The notes beneath the pieces are model-generated. The model saw nothing but the letters and a program-made list of their open reading frames with translations. It was not told where the DNA came from and ran no database searches. Below are positions 17,247 through 24,931 of a DNA stretch of 36,489 nt, piece after piece (the stretch's first letter is position 1; every line of letters begins with the position of its first letter). The stretch lies in the NCBI GenBank assembly GCA_000415505.1, contig KE354210.1, forward strand, positions 1 through 36,489, in the 5' to 3' direction. The position numbers and the translations under genes were made by a program. This DNA is from Streptomyces afghaniensis 772. GTDB taxonomy: Bacteria; Actinomycetota; Actinomycetes; Streptomycetales; Streptomycetaceae.

Positions 17247-18386
17247 ATGGCGAGGCGCATCCGCGTGGTCACGTTCGTGGGCACACGGCCCGAGGTCATC
17301 AAGATGTATTCGCCCATTCGGGCACTACGCGACCTGGATTCGACCTTCGAGACGATCGTGTGCTCCAGCGGCCAGCATACAGAGCTGTTGTCCGATGCCC
17401 TCACGACGTTCGGGATGAGCGCCGACTACCAGTTGGCGGTGATGCGAAAGAACCAACGGCCTGCTGAGGTGGCGTGGAAAGTGGCTCAGTGGGCCGCCGA
17501 CATCTGTGACCGGCTGCGCCCGGACGTGGTCATGGTTCAGGGCGACACGACGACCACGATGGCCGCCGGCGTCGCGGCCTTTCACTCCTCCACGCGAGTG
17601 GCTCACGTCGAAGCCGGCCTGCGGACCTATGACAACCGTGCCCCTTGGCCCGAAGAGGGCCACCGGCGGATCGTCGGCGCGATCGCGGATCTGCACTTCG
17701 CCCCCAGCGAGACGGCTGCGGCCAACCTCGTACGTGAGGGGGTGGCATCGGACCGGATATTCCTCACCGGGAACACCGGCATCGACGCGCTCTACTGGGC
17801 CCGCTCACAACCGCGCCAAACGGCCGCGCCCTCCGAAGGACAACGTCGAATTGTGATCACCACACACAGGCGCGAGAGCATCCCCGACGGGATCAGATCC
17901 GTCTTCGGCGCCGTCCGGCAGCTGGCGAGTCTCTACCCCGACGTGCAATTCCAGTTGGTGCGTCACCCGTCTCCGCCGGTCATCCAGATGATCCAGCAGA
18001 TGCTGAACGGAACCCGCCCCCCGAACGTCGAGGTGCTGGCGCCATGCAGCTACATCCCGTTCACGCACATGCTCGCCGACTCGTATGTGATAGTGACGGA
18101 TTCGGGCGGCATCCAGGAGGAGGCACCAGCCTTGGGTAAACCGCTCCTCGTGGTCAACCGTCGCACGGAACGCGAGGAGCCCCTCAGGGCCGGAACATCC
18201 AACCTTGTAGGAACCGATCAGCACGACATCGTCGCAGCGGTGGCCGCACTGCTCGAGGACCCCGTCCTCTATGCACGCATGGCCACTCGCCATGACCCCT
18301 ACGGGGACGGCCTCGCCGGCGAGCGGATCGTGAAGATCCTCGGCGAGGAGATGGCGCCATCGGTACGCACGGAGTGCCGGCGATGA
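17247..18386 (+). CDS. wecB: UDP-N-acetylglucosamine 2-epimerase (non-hydrolysing)
   Basis: 379 residues from ATG 17247 with GGAG nine bases upstream. It interconverts UDP-GlcNAc and UDP-ManNAc. Visible family motifs: VVTFVGTRPEVIKM at the start, SSGQHTELL, MVQGDTTTTMA (catalytic Asp), AHVEAGLRT (Glu), PWPEEGHRR (Glu), TTHRRES, RHPSPPV (His) and VTDSGGIQEEAPALGKP. Some positions are unusual for the family: PSP instead of PNP after the His, and NRRTEREE where RDTTERPE is common. So it may be a divergent subgroup. It overlaps the next gene by ATGA. The WecG-like transferase in the same locus is the likely consumer of its product. Confidence 0.9.
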   Translation: MARRIRVVTFVGTRPEVIKMYSPIRALRDLDSTFETIVCSSGQHTELLSDALTTFGMSADYQLAVMRKNQRPAEVAWKVAQWAADICDRLRPDVVMVQGDTTTTMAAGVAAFHSSTRVAHVEAGLRTYDNRAPWPEEGHRRIVGAIADLHFAPSETAAANLVREGVASDRIFLTGNTGIDALYWARSQPRQTAAPSEGQRRIVITTHRRESIPDGIRSVFGAVRQLASLYPDVQFQLVRHPSPPVIQMIQQMLNGTRPPNVEVLAPCSYIPFTHMLADSYVIVTDSGGIQEEAPALGKPLLVVNRRTEREEPLRAGTSNLVGTDQHDIVAAVAALLEDPVLYARMATRHDPYGDGLAGERIVKILGEEMAPSVRTECRR

Positions 18387-19513
18387 CGGCGGCGTCCCCG
18401 ATCACCGGTACCGCTCTGTCTGCGGAGACAGCTGAGGCTGCCCGGCGCATCGAGCGATGGTTGCTGCACAGCGGGGTTCAGATCGAGGAGGGCGCCCAGC
18501 GCGGAGCGGTCGCCGGATGGCTGGATCGGGAGGGGCGACCAGAATTCGTATACCTCGAGATCACCGGCTACTACCTGACCACGATGGCCTGGTTGGCCTC
18601 GGGCTCGGCGAGCTCTCCGGACCGTGCCGCCGATGCAGACGAGCACGGCCGGCAGGCGTTGGACTGGATCACTCGCACCGTCTCGGAACATGAAGTTCCG
18701 CCGACACGGCTGTACCTGTCGGCCGGTCGCTCCGATTGGCGGAACGCCGGCGTGTTCACGTTCGACCTGGCGATGGCAGCGCGGGGAGTCGCAAGTTTCC
18801 GGCACGGAACAGAAGGGAAGCTCGCCGCCGACCTCTGCACCATCGTCGAAGGCATCTGTTCGGGAGCCGCCGTCCTGCCGTCCCATGACGCGGTCGGCGG
18901 CGCGCCACTGCCCGACCGTTGGTCGACGCGACCCGGTCCGCACCATCTGAAGGCGGCTGCGGCCTTGCTCCGGATTCCTGATGGCGCGCTCAGGACACCT
19001 CTCAGGCGGATCTGCCGGCGGACCTGCGAGCACTGGGAGGCGGTGTTGCAGCAAGGCTGGCCGTGCCGCGAGTTGCACCCGCTCCTCTACGGGATCGAGG
19101 GCCTGCTGATCGGGGCGCCACATGCGGAAGACGAGGCGCTGGAGGTCGTCGAAAGGCTCTACGCGCGCCTCATGGGACTGCAGGCCGATGACGGAACCCT
19201 TGCGGAGACCGCGGGAGGGGGGATCGTACGTTCCGACGTTCTCGCCCAGGCCTTGCGCATCGGCCTCCTGCTGCGCGGCCGTGGTTACCTGCGGGGGGAC
19301 CACTGGTCCGGGCGTCTGGAGGGGCTGACGCGGGCCCTGCTCGGCTCCGTGCGACCGGACGGGGGCGTCCTCTTCTCAGGCGGTCAGGACATCGCCAATG
19401 CCTGGTCTGCGATGTTCACCCACCAGGCGCTGCTCCTTCACGCCCGCGGCGCCGATCAGGATCCCCAGGACCCCCTGAACCTGCACGCAGTCGTCTCGGA
19501 GCTGCTGGTGTGA
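18383..19513 (+). CDS. Unrecognised alpha/alpha-toroid-like protein coupled to wecB
   Basis: 376 residues from ATG 18383, overlapping the wecB stop (ATGA), so the two are translated together. No signal peptide or membrane helix is seen. The sequence is mostly helical with repeated aromatic/glycine patterns: LEITGYYLTTMAWL, NAGVFTFDLAMAARGV, LHPLLYGIEGLLIGA, LQADDGTLAETAGG, RSDVLAQALRIGLLL and VRPDGGVLFSGGQDIANAWSAMFTHQALLLHA. This spacing resembles (alpha/alpha)6 barrels such as terpenoid-cyclase-like, GlcNAc 2-epimerase-like or polysaccharide-active proteins. I cannot name the family. Co-translation with an epimerase and its place in the locus suggest work on a sugar nucleotide or on the polymer. 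Confidence 0.7.
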   Translation: MTAASPITGTALSAETAEAARRIERWLLHSGVQIEEGAQRGAVAGWLDREGRPEFVYLEITGYYLTTMAWLASGSASSPDRAADADEHGRQALDWITRTVSEHEVPPTRLYLSAGRSDWRNAGVFTFDLAMAARGVASFRHGTEGKLAADLCTIVEGICSGAAVLPSHDAVGGAPLPDRWSTRPGPHHLKAAAALLRIPDGALRTPLRRICRRTCEHWEAVLQQGWPCRELHPLLYGIEGLLIGAPHAEDEALEVVERLYARLMGLQADDGTLAETAGGGIVRSDVLAQALRIGLLLRGRGYLRGDHWSGRLEGLTRALLGSVRPDGGVLFSGGQDIANAWSAMFTHQALLLHARGADQDPQDPLNLHAVVSELLV

Positions 19514-19548
19514 GCTTCGCCTTGTGAGCCTCGCCCCCTGGGAAGCCC

Positions 19549-20208
19549 TCAGTACGCGCCTCGGCGCGCGAGCACGGCCGGCACCGTCCTGACCAGGAGC
19601 GTGATGTCCAGCAGGAGGTCCCACTGGGCGATGTAGTCCAGGTCCATCCGCACTTGTTCGGCGAACTCGACGTCGGAGCGGCCGCTGACCTGCCAGATGC
19701 ATGTGATACCGGGCTTCACGAGCAATCGCAGCCGCTCCCGCGGACCATAGAGCTCACACTCCTCCGGAAGGGGAGGCCGTGGGCCGACGAGGCTCATCTC
19801 GCCGTGTACGACGTTCAGCAGCTGTGGCAGCTCATCGATGCTCCACGTGCGAAGAACGCGTCCCACCGGGGTGACCCTCGGATCGTGACCGATCTTGAAG
19901 AGGGGACCGGCGCATTCGTTCAGGTCCAGATACGCCGACCGCTGACGCTCCGCATCCAGACACATCGAGCGAAACTTGAACATCCTGAAGGGCTTCCCGT
20001 CGCGGCCGACTCGCTCTTGCAGGAAAAGGACCGGTCCCGCGGAAGACAGCTTGATCGCGCATGCCGCCACCAGAAAGACCGGCGACAGAAGGATCAGTGC
20101 AAGCAGGGCGAGGACGAGGTCAAAAACACGCTTCCCGAGCAGTTGGCGGCTACTCGCTGCAACAAGGCCGCAATCGAGACGTGGCGGGATATCGGCATGC
20201 GCTGACAT
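19549..20208 (-). CDS. Polyprenyl phosphoglycosyltransferase (initiating sugar-1-phosphate transferase)
   Basis: 219 residues from ATG 20208, with AAGGA nine bases upstream. One hydrophobic N-terminal helix ([25 protein letters not shown]), then the catalytic domain with [44 protein letters not shown] and [16 protein letters not shown]. This is a short monotopic enzyme, the catalytic core without the N-terminal WbaP domain. It transfers a sugar-1-phosphate from a nucleotide sugar to undecaprenyl phosphate, the first step of the repeat unit. It is transcribed alone, convergent with the toroid gene (35-base gap), and shares its upstream element and leader with the eight-gene operon. Confidence 0.92.
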   Translation of the reverse strand: MSAHADIPPRLDCGLVAASSRQLLGKRVFDLVLALLALILLSPVFLVAACAIKLSSAGPVLFLQERVGRDGKPFRMFKFRSMCLDAERQRSAYLDLNECAGPLFKIGHDPRVTPVGRVLRTWSIDELPQLLNVVHGEMSLVGPRPPLPEECELYGPRERLRLLVKPGITCIWQVSGRSDVEFAEQVRMDLDYIAQWDLLLDITLLVRTVPAVLARRGAY

Positions 20209-20223
20209 CTCGGGAAGGTCCTT

Positions 20224-20368
20224 CTGGGTTGGTTTGACCGGGTTCAGGGGTTATGCAAGCAGTCTGCGGTGGCCGCCGAGGCAGCTTCATCGGCAACCGG
20301 ACCCGATTTTTAACGGCGGGATACCCAGATACGCCGAGCGACGACGCTCCTACTCAGCCGGAGCGGCA
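20224..20368 (-). promoter_or_regulatory. Conserved exopolysaccharide upstream element, copy C
   Basis: Read toward the phosphoglycosyltransferase, the core (20332 down to 20280) is GTATCTGGGTATCCCGCC, then GTTAAAAATCGGGTCC, then GGTTGCCGATGAAGCTGCC. TAAA (20312-20309) and GCCGATGA (20294-20287) are 14 bases apart and are the best match in the window to a sigma-WhiG/FliA promoter. Similarity to copy A continues on both sides of the core, from GCTCC upstream through CGTCGCTCGGCG, and downstream through GCAGACTGC and GAACCC to the ribosome site. The two regions therefore look like duplicates of about 150 bases. Confidence 0.65.
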
Positions 20369-20386
20369 CTCCCCGACCGGGTCTAA

Positions 20387-20405
20387 TTAGGTTAGGCTCA
20401 GTTAA
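20387..20405 (+). promoter_or_regulatory. Iron box (DmdR/DtxR-type operator) of the argB-like gene
   Basis: TTAGGTTAGGCTCAGTTAA differs at two positions from the Streptomyces iron box TTAGGTTAGGCTCACCTAA. It ends one base before the GTG start of the acetylglutamate kinase gene. Iron-loaded DmdR1-type repressor bound here would block transcription; iron starvation would release it. Confidence 0.82.
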
Positions 20406-21329
20406 GTGACACCTGTGAGCGTGAGCCGAACCGATCAGGTCGCGACCTGCCCCACCGAGAAGTTCCGCCCGCCGGAGGAGCTCAGGGGCAGCACGGTCGT
20501 CGTCAAGTACGGCGGCCACGCCATGGTGGACCCCGGCCTCCAGCAGGCGTTCGCCCACGACGTCGTGGAGCTGTGGCACGCGGGTCTGCGCCCGGTGGTC
20601 GTGCACGGCGGCGGACCGCAGATCAGCGCGATGCTCGACCGCCTCGGCCTGGAGAGCCGTTTCGAGGCGGGTCTCAGGGTCACCACCCCGGAGACCATGG
20701 ACGTGGTGCGCATGGTGCTGACGGGACGGGTCCAGCGGGAGCTGGTCGGTCACATCAACGCTCATGGCCCGCTCGCCGTGGGGATGACGGGCGAGGACGC
20801 GCACACCATGACGGCCGTGCGGCGGCCGGCCTGGGTGGGCGGCCGGGCGGTGGACATCGGTCTGGTCGGTGACGTCGTCGACGTGAACCCGCGCGCGGTG
20901 CGCACGCTCCTGGAGCAGGGGCACATCCCCGTGGTCTCCCCCGTGGCCCGCGGTGAGGACGCGCAGGTCTACAACGTGAACGCCGATCTGGCGGCGTCGG
21001 CACTGGCCGTCGCCCTCGGCGCCGCCCGTCTGGTGGTGCTCACCGACGTGGCGGGGCTGTACGCCGACTGGCCGCACAGCACCGAGGTGGTCGAGCGCCT
21101 GACGGCGGATGAACTGGCCGAGCTGCTACCGGGGTTGGCGGCCGGGATGCTGCCGAAGATGGAGGGCTGTCTGCGGGCCGTCCGCGGCGGCGTGCGCGGG
21201 GCGCATGTGCTCGACGGCCGCGTGCCGCACGCACTGTTGCGGGGCGTGCTGGGCCGGAACAGCCCCGGTACCACGGTGTTGCCGGAGCACAGCTCCGATG
21301 CCCCGTGCGCCGGAGCGAGCTCCCCCTGA
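20406..21329 (+). CDS. argB: Acetylglutamate kinase (ArgB), iron-box controlled
   Basis: 307 residues from GTG 20406; other in-frame GTG codons at 20415 and 20421 are possible. No ribosome site lies upstream because the iron box abuts the GTG, so the mRNA may be leaderless. Amino-acid kinase motifs: [10 protein letters not shown] (phosphate-binding Lys), [84 protein letters not shown] and [13 protein letters not shown]. It phosphorylates N-acetylglutamate, the second step of ornithine synthesis. Its place beside a coelichelin-type NRPS, with an ArgA-like acetyltransferase nearby, suggests a siderophore-dedicated copy; a housekeeping argB would normally sit with argC and argJ. Confidence 0.9.
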   Translation: MTPVSVSRTDQVATCPTEKFRPPEELRGSTVVVKYGGHAMVDPGLQQAFAHDVVELWHAGLRPVVVHGGGPQISAMLDRLGLESRFEAGLRVTTPETMDVVRMVLTGRVQRELVGHINAHGPLAVGMTGEDAHTMTAVRRPAWVGGRAVDIGLVGDVVDVNPRAVRTLLEQGHIPVVSPVARGEDAQVYNVNADLAASALAVALGAARLVVLTDVAGLYADWPHSTEVVERLTADELAELLPGLAAGMLPKMEGCLRAVRGGVRGAHVLDGRVPHALLRGVLGRNSPGTTVLPEHSSDAPCAGASSP

Positions 21330-21347
21330 GGACCGGATCCGCCGCCG

Positions 21348-21872
21348 TCAGAGGGTTCGCGCGAGGACGCGCGCGTTGCGGCGCGGGTCCAGGGACGTCG
21401 CCCAGGCCGGAGGCGCGAGGCGCAGGCCGGCCGGGGCGAACCCGTGCCGCAGGAAGAGGCTGCCGCTGCCGACCGTCGCGGTGAACAAGGAACCCACCGA
21501 CTGGGCGCGCGCCCTGGCCAGCACCGCACGCAGCAGCCGGCCTCCCAGTCCGCTGCCCTGCCGGTGCCGGGCCACGCAGAAGTTGTAGAGGACGCCCGCG
21601 GGATGGCGGCTCCCCTCCGCGTCTGCCGCGTGGACGCGCAGGGCCAGGCAGCCCTCCAAGGTGCCGTCGGGTCCCTCGGCCACGAGGAAGTCGGCCGCGT
21701 GGGCGGCGTAGAGCGAGACGGGTCGCGGGCGTAACGCCCCCGAGTGCACGAAGGGTTGGGACAAGTCCGCGAGTGCGGCGGCGTCCTCCGAGCGGGCGGG
21801 GCGTACGACCGAGGTCGCTGTGAGTGGAGCAGGCGGCAGCGGCGGTGCGGTGGACGGCGTGGCCGTGTTCAA
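21348..21872 (-). CDS. GNAT acetyltransferase, ArgA-like N-acetylglutamate synthase
   Basis: 174 residues. I chose TTG 21872, which overlaps the amidohydrolase TGA (TTGA) with AGGGAAG just upstream. The GNAT fold is visible: VVRPARSEDAAALADLSQPF, LYAAHAADFLVAEGPDG, GCLALRVHAAD, LYNFCVARHRQGSGLGGRLL (the acetyl-CoA-binding R/Q-x-x-G-x-G/A loop) and FLRHGFAP. The block FVHSGALRPRP..LYAAHAADFLVAE and the ending RNARVLARTL resemble the acetyltransferase domain of ArgA and its ending (KSKVLMADL in E. coli), so N-acetylglutamate synthesis is the likely reaction. It would feed the ArgB encoded convergently 18 bases away. A different amine acceptor remains possible. Confidence 0.72.
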   Translation of the reverse strand: MNTATPSTAPPLPPAPLTATSVVRPARSEDAAALADLSQPFVHSGALRPRPVSLYAAHAADFLVAEGPDGTLEGCLALRVHAADAEGSRHPAGVLYNFCVARHRQGSGLGGRLLRAVLARARAQSVGSLFTATVGSGSLFLRHGFAPAGLRLAPPAWATSLDPRRNARVLARTL

Positions 21873-23467
21873 GGCTTCCCTGCCCCGCTTTCGGATCCGC
21901 CGTCGCGTCGATCGCGGCCGTCGACGTACGTCGCCACGACCTCGATGTCGCCGATGCGGGAGGTGTCGACGCGCCACGGGTCGTCGCCGAGGACCACCAG
22001 GTCGGCGCGCTTGCCCGGGGAGAGGCTGCCGGCGCTGTCCTCCCAGTGGCAGGCATAGGCGCCGGCGACGGTGTAGGCGCGCAGCGCCTCGTCCACGGTG
22101 ATGCCCTCGTCCGGGCCGATCACCCGGCCGGACCGCGAGACGCGCTCGACCATGAACTGGACGGCCCGCAGTGGGGATCCGTCGGTGACCGGCCGGTCGG
22201 AGCTGCCGACGAGGGTGATGCCGTGGTCCAGGAATGCCTTGCCCCGGTACAGCCACGGCGCCCGCTCCTCGCCCATGATCGCCGCGTAGTCGTCGCCGAA
22301 GTAGCGCAGGAAGTTGGGCTGGACGACCGCGCTCACGCCGAGCCGCGCCATGCGCGAGAGCTGGTCGGGGCGGATGAGGCCCGCGTGTTCGACGCGGTGC
22401 CGGACACCGTGGCGCGGGCGGAGGCGCTGGGCCCGTTCCAGGGCGTCGAGGGCGACGTCGGCCGCGCGGTCGCCGATGGCGTGCACGGCGAGCTGCCAGC
22501 CGGCGAGGTGGCCCGCCACGATCGTCTCGGTGAGCGTCTCCGGGTCGTCCTGCAACTGCCCCGTGTGGTCCAGCCCTTCGTACGGGGTGCTCAGCGCGGC
22601 GGTACGGGCCATCATGCCGCCGTCGGTGTAGACCTTCAGGGCGCCGACGGAGAGCCAGTCGTCGCCGAAGCCCGTGCGCAGGCCGAGGTCGAGGGCTCTG
22701 GGGATGCCGTCGGCCTCGTGCGCGGCGACGGGCCGCAGCCGGTCGGCGGCAACCATGAGCTGAACGCGTAGCGGCAACAGGCCCTTCTCGCGGGCGAGTT
22801 GGTAGGCACCGAGTTCGACGGGGCTGTGCCCGAAGAGGGTGCCTCCGATGCCCGCCTCGGCGCAGGCGGTGACGCCTTCGGCGACGCAGGTCCGGGCGGC
22901 GCGTCCGATCGCCTCGGCGAGTTCTTCCTGGGAGTACGGAAGACGCAGCGCGCGGGCGGCGCCCATCGCGCCCTCGGCGAGGAAGCCGTTCTCGTGGGGG
23001 ACGTCGGCGGGCAGCAGGTCCAGGACGGCGGTGTTGACGACGCATCCGTGTCCGGAGTCGTGGAGCACGAACACCTTGTGCCCGTCGCTCACCCGGTCCA
23101 GTTCGGCGGCGGTCAGATGGCGGCCCAGGGCCCGCTGGTCGTAGCCGGCGATACTGACCCACGCGCCGGGCGATCCGGTCCGGCGGACGGCTTCCGCCAC
23201 GACGGCCAGGGCCTCGTCGATCCGCGTGCGGCCCGCGATGCTCGGCGTGTTCTGCTTGAGGCCGGTCCAGGCCACGTGCACGTGGGCGTCGATGAACCCG
23301 GGCAGTACGGTGGCGCCCTGAAGGTCGATCACCTCCCGTGCGGGCAGCGAGGTCACGGCCTCGTCCAGGCCGACGATCCGGCCCCGCCAGATGCCCAGGT
23401 CGTGGGCGACGGGGTGGGCCGGGTCCATGGTGACGAAGCGGGCGTTCGTCAGTCTGGTGCAGAGCAT
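21869..23467 (-). CDS. YtcJ-like amidohydrolase (Amidohydro_3)
   Basis: 532 residues from ATG 23467, six bases after the MbtH stop. Metal-dependent amidohydrolase motifs: VLPGFIDAHVHVAW (HxH metal site), VGALKVYTDGGMM (possible bridging Lys), LAVHAIGDRAAD, RHRVEHAGLI, ITLVGSSDRPV (Asp) and an ending of composite-domain strands (SPGKRADLVVLGDDPW). These enzymes hydrolyse amide or imide bonds; the substrate range is wide. It lies between mbtH and the ArgA-like gene with overlaps, in one iron-box-controlled operon. One idea is deacylation of an N-acetylated ornithine-pathway intermediate or hydrolysis of a spent siderophore, but nothing in the sequence decides this. Confidence 0.83.
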   Translation of the reverse strand: MLCTRLTNARFVTMDPAHPVAHDLGIWRGRIVGLDEAVTSLPAREVIDLQGATVLPGFIDAHVHVAWTGLKQNTPSIAGRTRIDEALAVVAEAVRRTGSPGAWVSIAGYDQRALGRHLTAAELDRVSDGHKVFVLHDSGHGCVVNTAVLDLLPADVPHENGFLAEGAMGAARALRLPYSQEELAEAIGRAARTCVAEGVTACAEAGIGGTLFGHSPVELGAYQLAREKGLLPLRVQLMVAADRLRPVAAHEADGIPRALDLGLRTGFGDDWLSVGALKVYTDGGMMARTAALSTPYEGLDHTGQLQDDPETLTETIVAGHLAGWQLAVHAIGDRAADVALDALERAQRLRPRHGVRHRVEHAGLIRPDQLSRMARLGVSAVVQPNFLRYFGDDYAAIMGEERAPWLYRGKAFLDHGITLVGSSDRPVTDGSPLRAVQFMVERVSRSGRVIGPDEGITVDEALRAYTVAGAYACHWEDSAGSLSPGKRADLVVLGDDPWRVDTSRIGDIEVVATYVDGRDRRDGGSESGAGKP

Positions 23468-23473
23468 CGGGCG

Positions 23474-23686
23474 TCAGGCGTCCATGGACTCGGCGAGGGA
23501 ACGGGGGCGCAGATCGGTCCAGTTGGCCTCGACGTACTCCAGGCAAGCCTCCCGGGTGTTCTCCTCGAAGGCGATCGTCCAGCCCCCGGGCACGTCCGCG
23601 AAAGACGGCCAGAGCGAGTGCTGGCCCTCGTCGTTCACGAGGACGAGGAAACGGCCGTCGGAGTCGTCGAAGGGGTTGGTGCTCAT
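23474..23686 (-). CDS. cchK: MbtH-like protein
   Basis: 70 residues from ATG 23686 with AGGAGG eight bases upstream. It is a textbook MbtH protein: [36 protein letters not shown] and [14 protein letters not shown], including the conserved Trp residues. MbtH proteins bind and activate NRPS adenylation domains, here presumably those of the synthetase at the right of the window. The position next to the esterase, exporter and NRPS genes matches cchK of the coelichelin cluster. An iron box lies 22 bases upstream. Confidence 0.93.
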   Translation of the reverse strand: MSTNPFDDSDGRFLVLVNDEGQHSLWPSFADVPGGWTIAFEENTREACLEYVEANWTDLRPRSLAESMDA

Positions 23687-23708
23687 GTACCGGTGCCTCC
23701 TATGAAAA

Positions 23709-23727
23709 TTAGGTTAGGCTCGCCTAA
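23709..23727. promoter_or_regulatory. Iron box between mbtH and the esterase gene
   Basis: TTAGGTTAGGCTCGCCTAA matches the Streptomyces iron box at 18 of 19 positions. It sits between divergent genes: 22 bases from the mbtH ATG and 50 from the esterase ATG, so one DmdR-type operator could control both. A weaker half-site (GTGAGCTTAGCCT, about 23733-23745) lies just to the right. Confidence 0.88.
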
Positions 23728-23777
23728 TCGCAAGTGAGCTTAGCCTTCTCGCTTTCCGCTCCACAAGGAGACGTGCA

Positions 23778-24873
23778 ATGAGGTTGGTGGGGGAAGACAC
23801 GTTCGCCGGATTCGGACTGCCCGGCACACCCGGCACCGACGCGTTCTGGGCGGCCGCGCGGACACCCGCGTCGATACCCGACGGCGACGGCTGGACGACC
23901 CTCTTCCTGAGGCGTGGGTCCGATGCGGCGAGCATCGACTTCGAGAGCTGGTCAGAGCCGGTGCCCCTGCGCCGGTTCGGCGACACGGACTGCTGGTACG
24001 CCGAGGTGCGCATGCCCGCGCGGCTGCGGGTGACGTACCAGTTCCGCGTGGGCGAGGAGTTGTACGCGGATCCGCTCAACCCGGTCGGGGCCGGCGGTGA
24101 CCGGTCCATCGCCGCGACGCCGGACGCGCCGCCTCAGCCGCACTGGCCCGCTGTCGGAGCCGACGGCGTACTGCCCCTCCCCCGTTCCCGGATCCGCTGG
24201 GCCAGTGAACGGCTGGGCGGGCGGCGGACCGTGCGCGTGCATCCGGCGGGCGGTGGCGGGCCGGTGGTCCTGCTGCTCGACGGGGACGACTGGCTGTATC
24301 TGCACCCGGCCATGAGCGCGTTCGACTCGGCGGTCGCCAGTGGGGAGATGCCGCCGGTCACCCTCGTCTTCCTGCCGGCCAAGGACAGGGAGGCCGAGTT
24401 CGCATGCCGAGGCGAGCTGTGGGAGGCGGTCCGGGACGAACTGCTGCCGCTGGTGGCGGAGTCGGGGGTGACCGCCGACCTTGACCGGCTGGTGGTCGCC
24501 GGGCAGAGCCTCGGGGGGTTGAGTGCGATGTACGCGGCGCTGGAGTTTCCGGGGGTGGTGTCGCGTGTGGCCTGTCAGTCGGGGTCGTTCTGGTGGACGT
24601 CCGATGCGGTGGGTTCGGCGGATCCGTTGGGGGTCCGGTGGGTGGGCGATCGCGGAGCGGCTGCGGGAGGGGGCGGATCTGTCGGGGCTGCGGGTCGCGT
24701 TCGACGTGGGGGAGCATGAGACGCGGATGCTGCCGCATTGTGAGGCGGTGGAGGTTTTGGCCGAGCAGGCCGGGGCGACCGTGCGGGTTTCGCGGTCGGC
24801 CTCCGGGCATGATCGGGTGGGGTGGCGGCATGCCCTGCTGAGGGATGTCGCCTGGGCACTGGGGTCCAGGTGA
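23778..24873 (+). pseudogene. cchJ: CchJ-like siderophore esterase, reading frame disrupted
   Basis: Start ATG 23778 with AAGGAG upstream. The first frame has a Fes-like N-terminal domain (RVTYQFRVGEELYADPLNP) and an alpha/beta hydrolase core with the nucleophile elbow VVAGQSLGGLSAMYAALEFP and CQSGSFWW. After about 24625-24650, in a G-rich run, this frame decays and stops at 24719. The rest of the enzyme continues in the next frame: AIAERLREGADLSGLRVAFDVGEHE, then SASGHDRVGWRHAL with the catalytic His, ending at TGA 24871-24873. One extra base explains this, since the interval is one base more than a multiple of three. Repaired length would be about 364 residues. CchJ is thought to release coelichelin or hydrolyse it. 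Sequencing error is possible. Confidence 0.85.
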
Positions 24874-24879
24874 TTGTCC

Positions 24880-24930
24880 GCGGGCCGGTGGGGGTTGATC
24901 GCGCAGTTCCCCGCGCCCCTTACGGGGCGC
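24880..24930. repeat. Streptomyces dispersed intergenic repeat with terminator-like hairpin
   Basis: The segment contains GGTTGATCGCGCAGTTCCCC followed by GCGCCCC-TTAC-GGGGCGC (stem 24913-24919 and 24924-24930). I recognise this as a short repeat found between many Streptomyces genes. Here it lies between convergent esterase and ABC-transporter genes, where the hairpin can act as a terminator in both directions. Confidence 0.75.
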
Positions 24931-24931
24931 T

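Noticed and set aside
20406-21329. Housekeeping arginine-pathway argB
   Set aside because: No argC, argJ, argD or argR beside it, and an iron box at its start; a siderophore-linked copy is more likely, though not proven.
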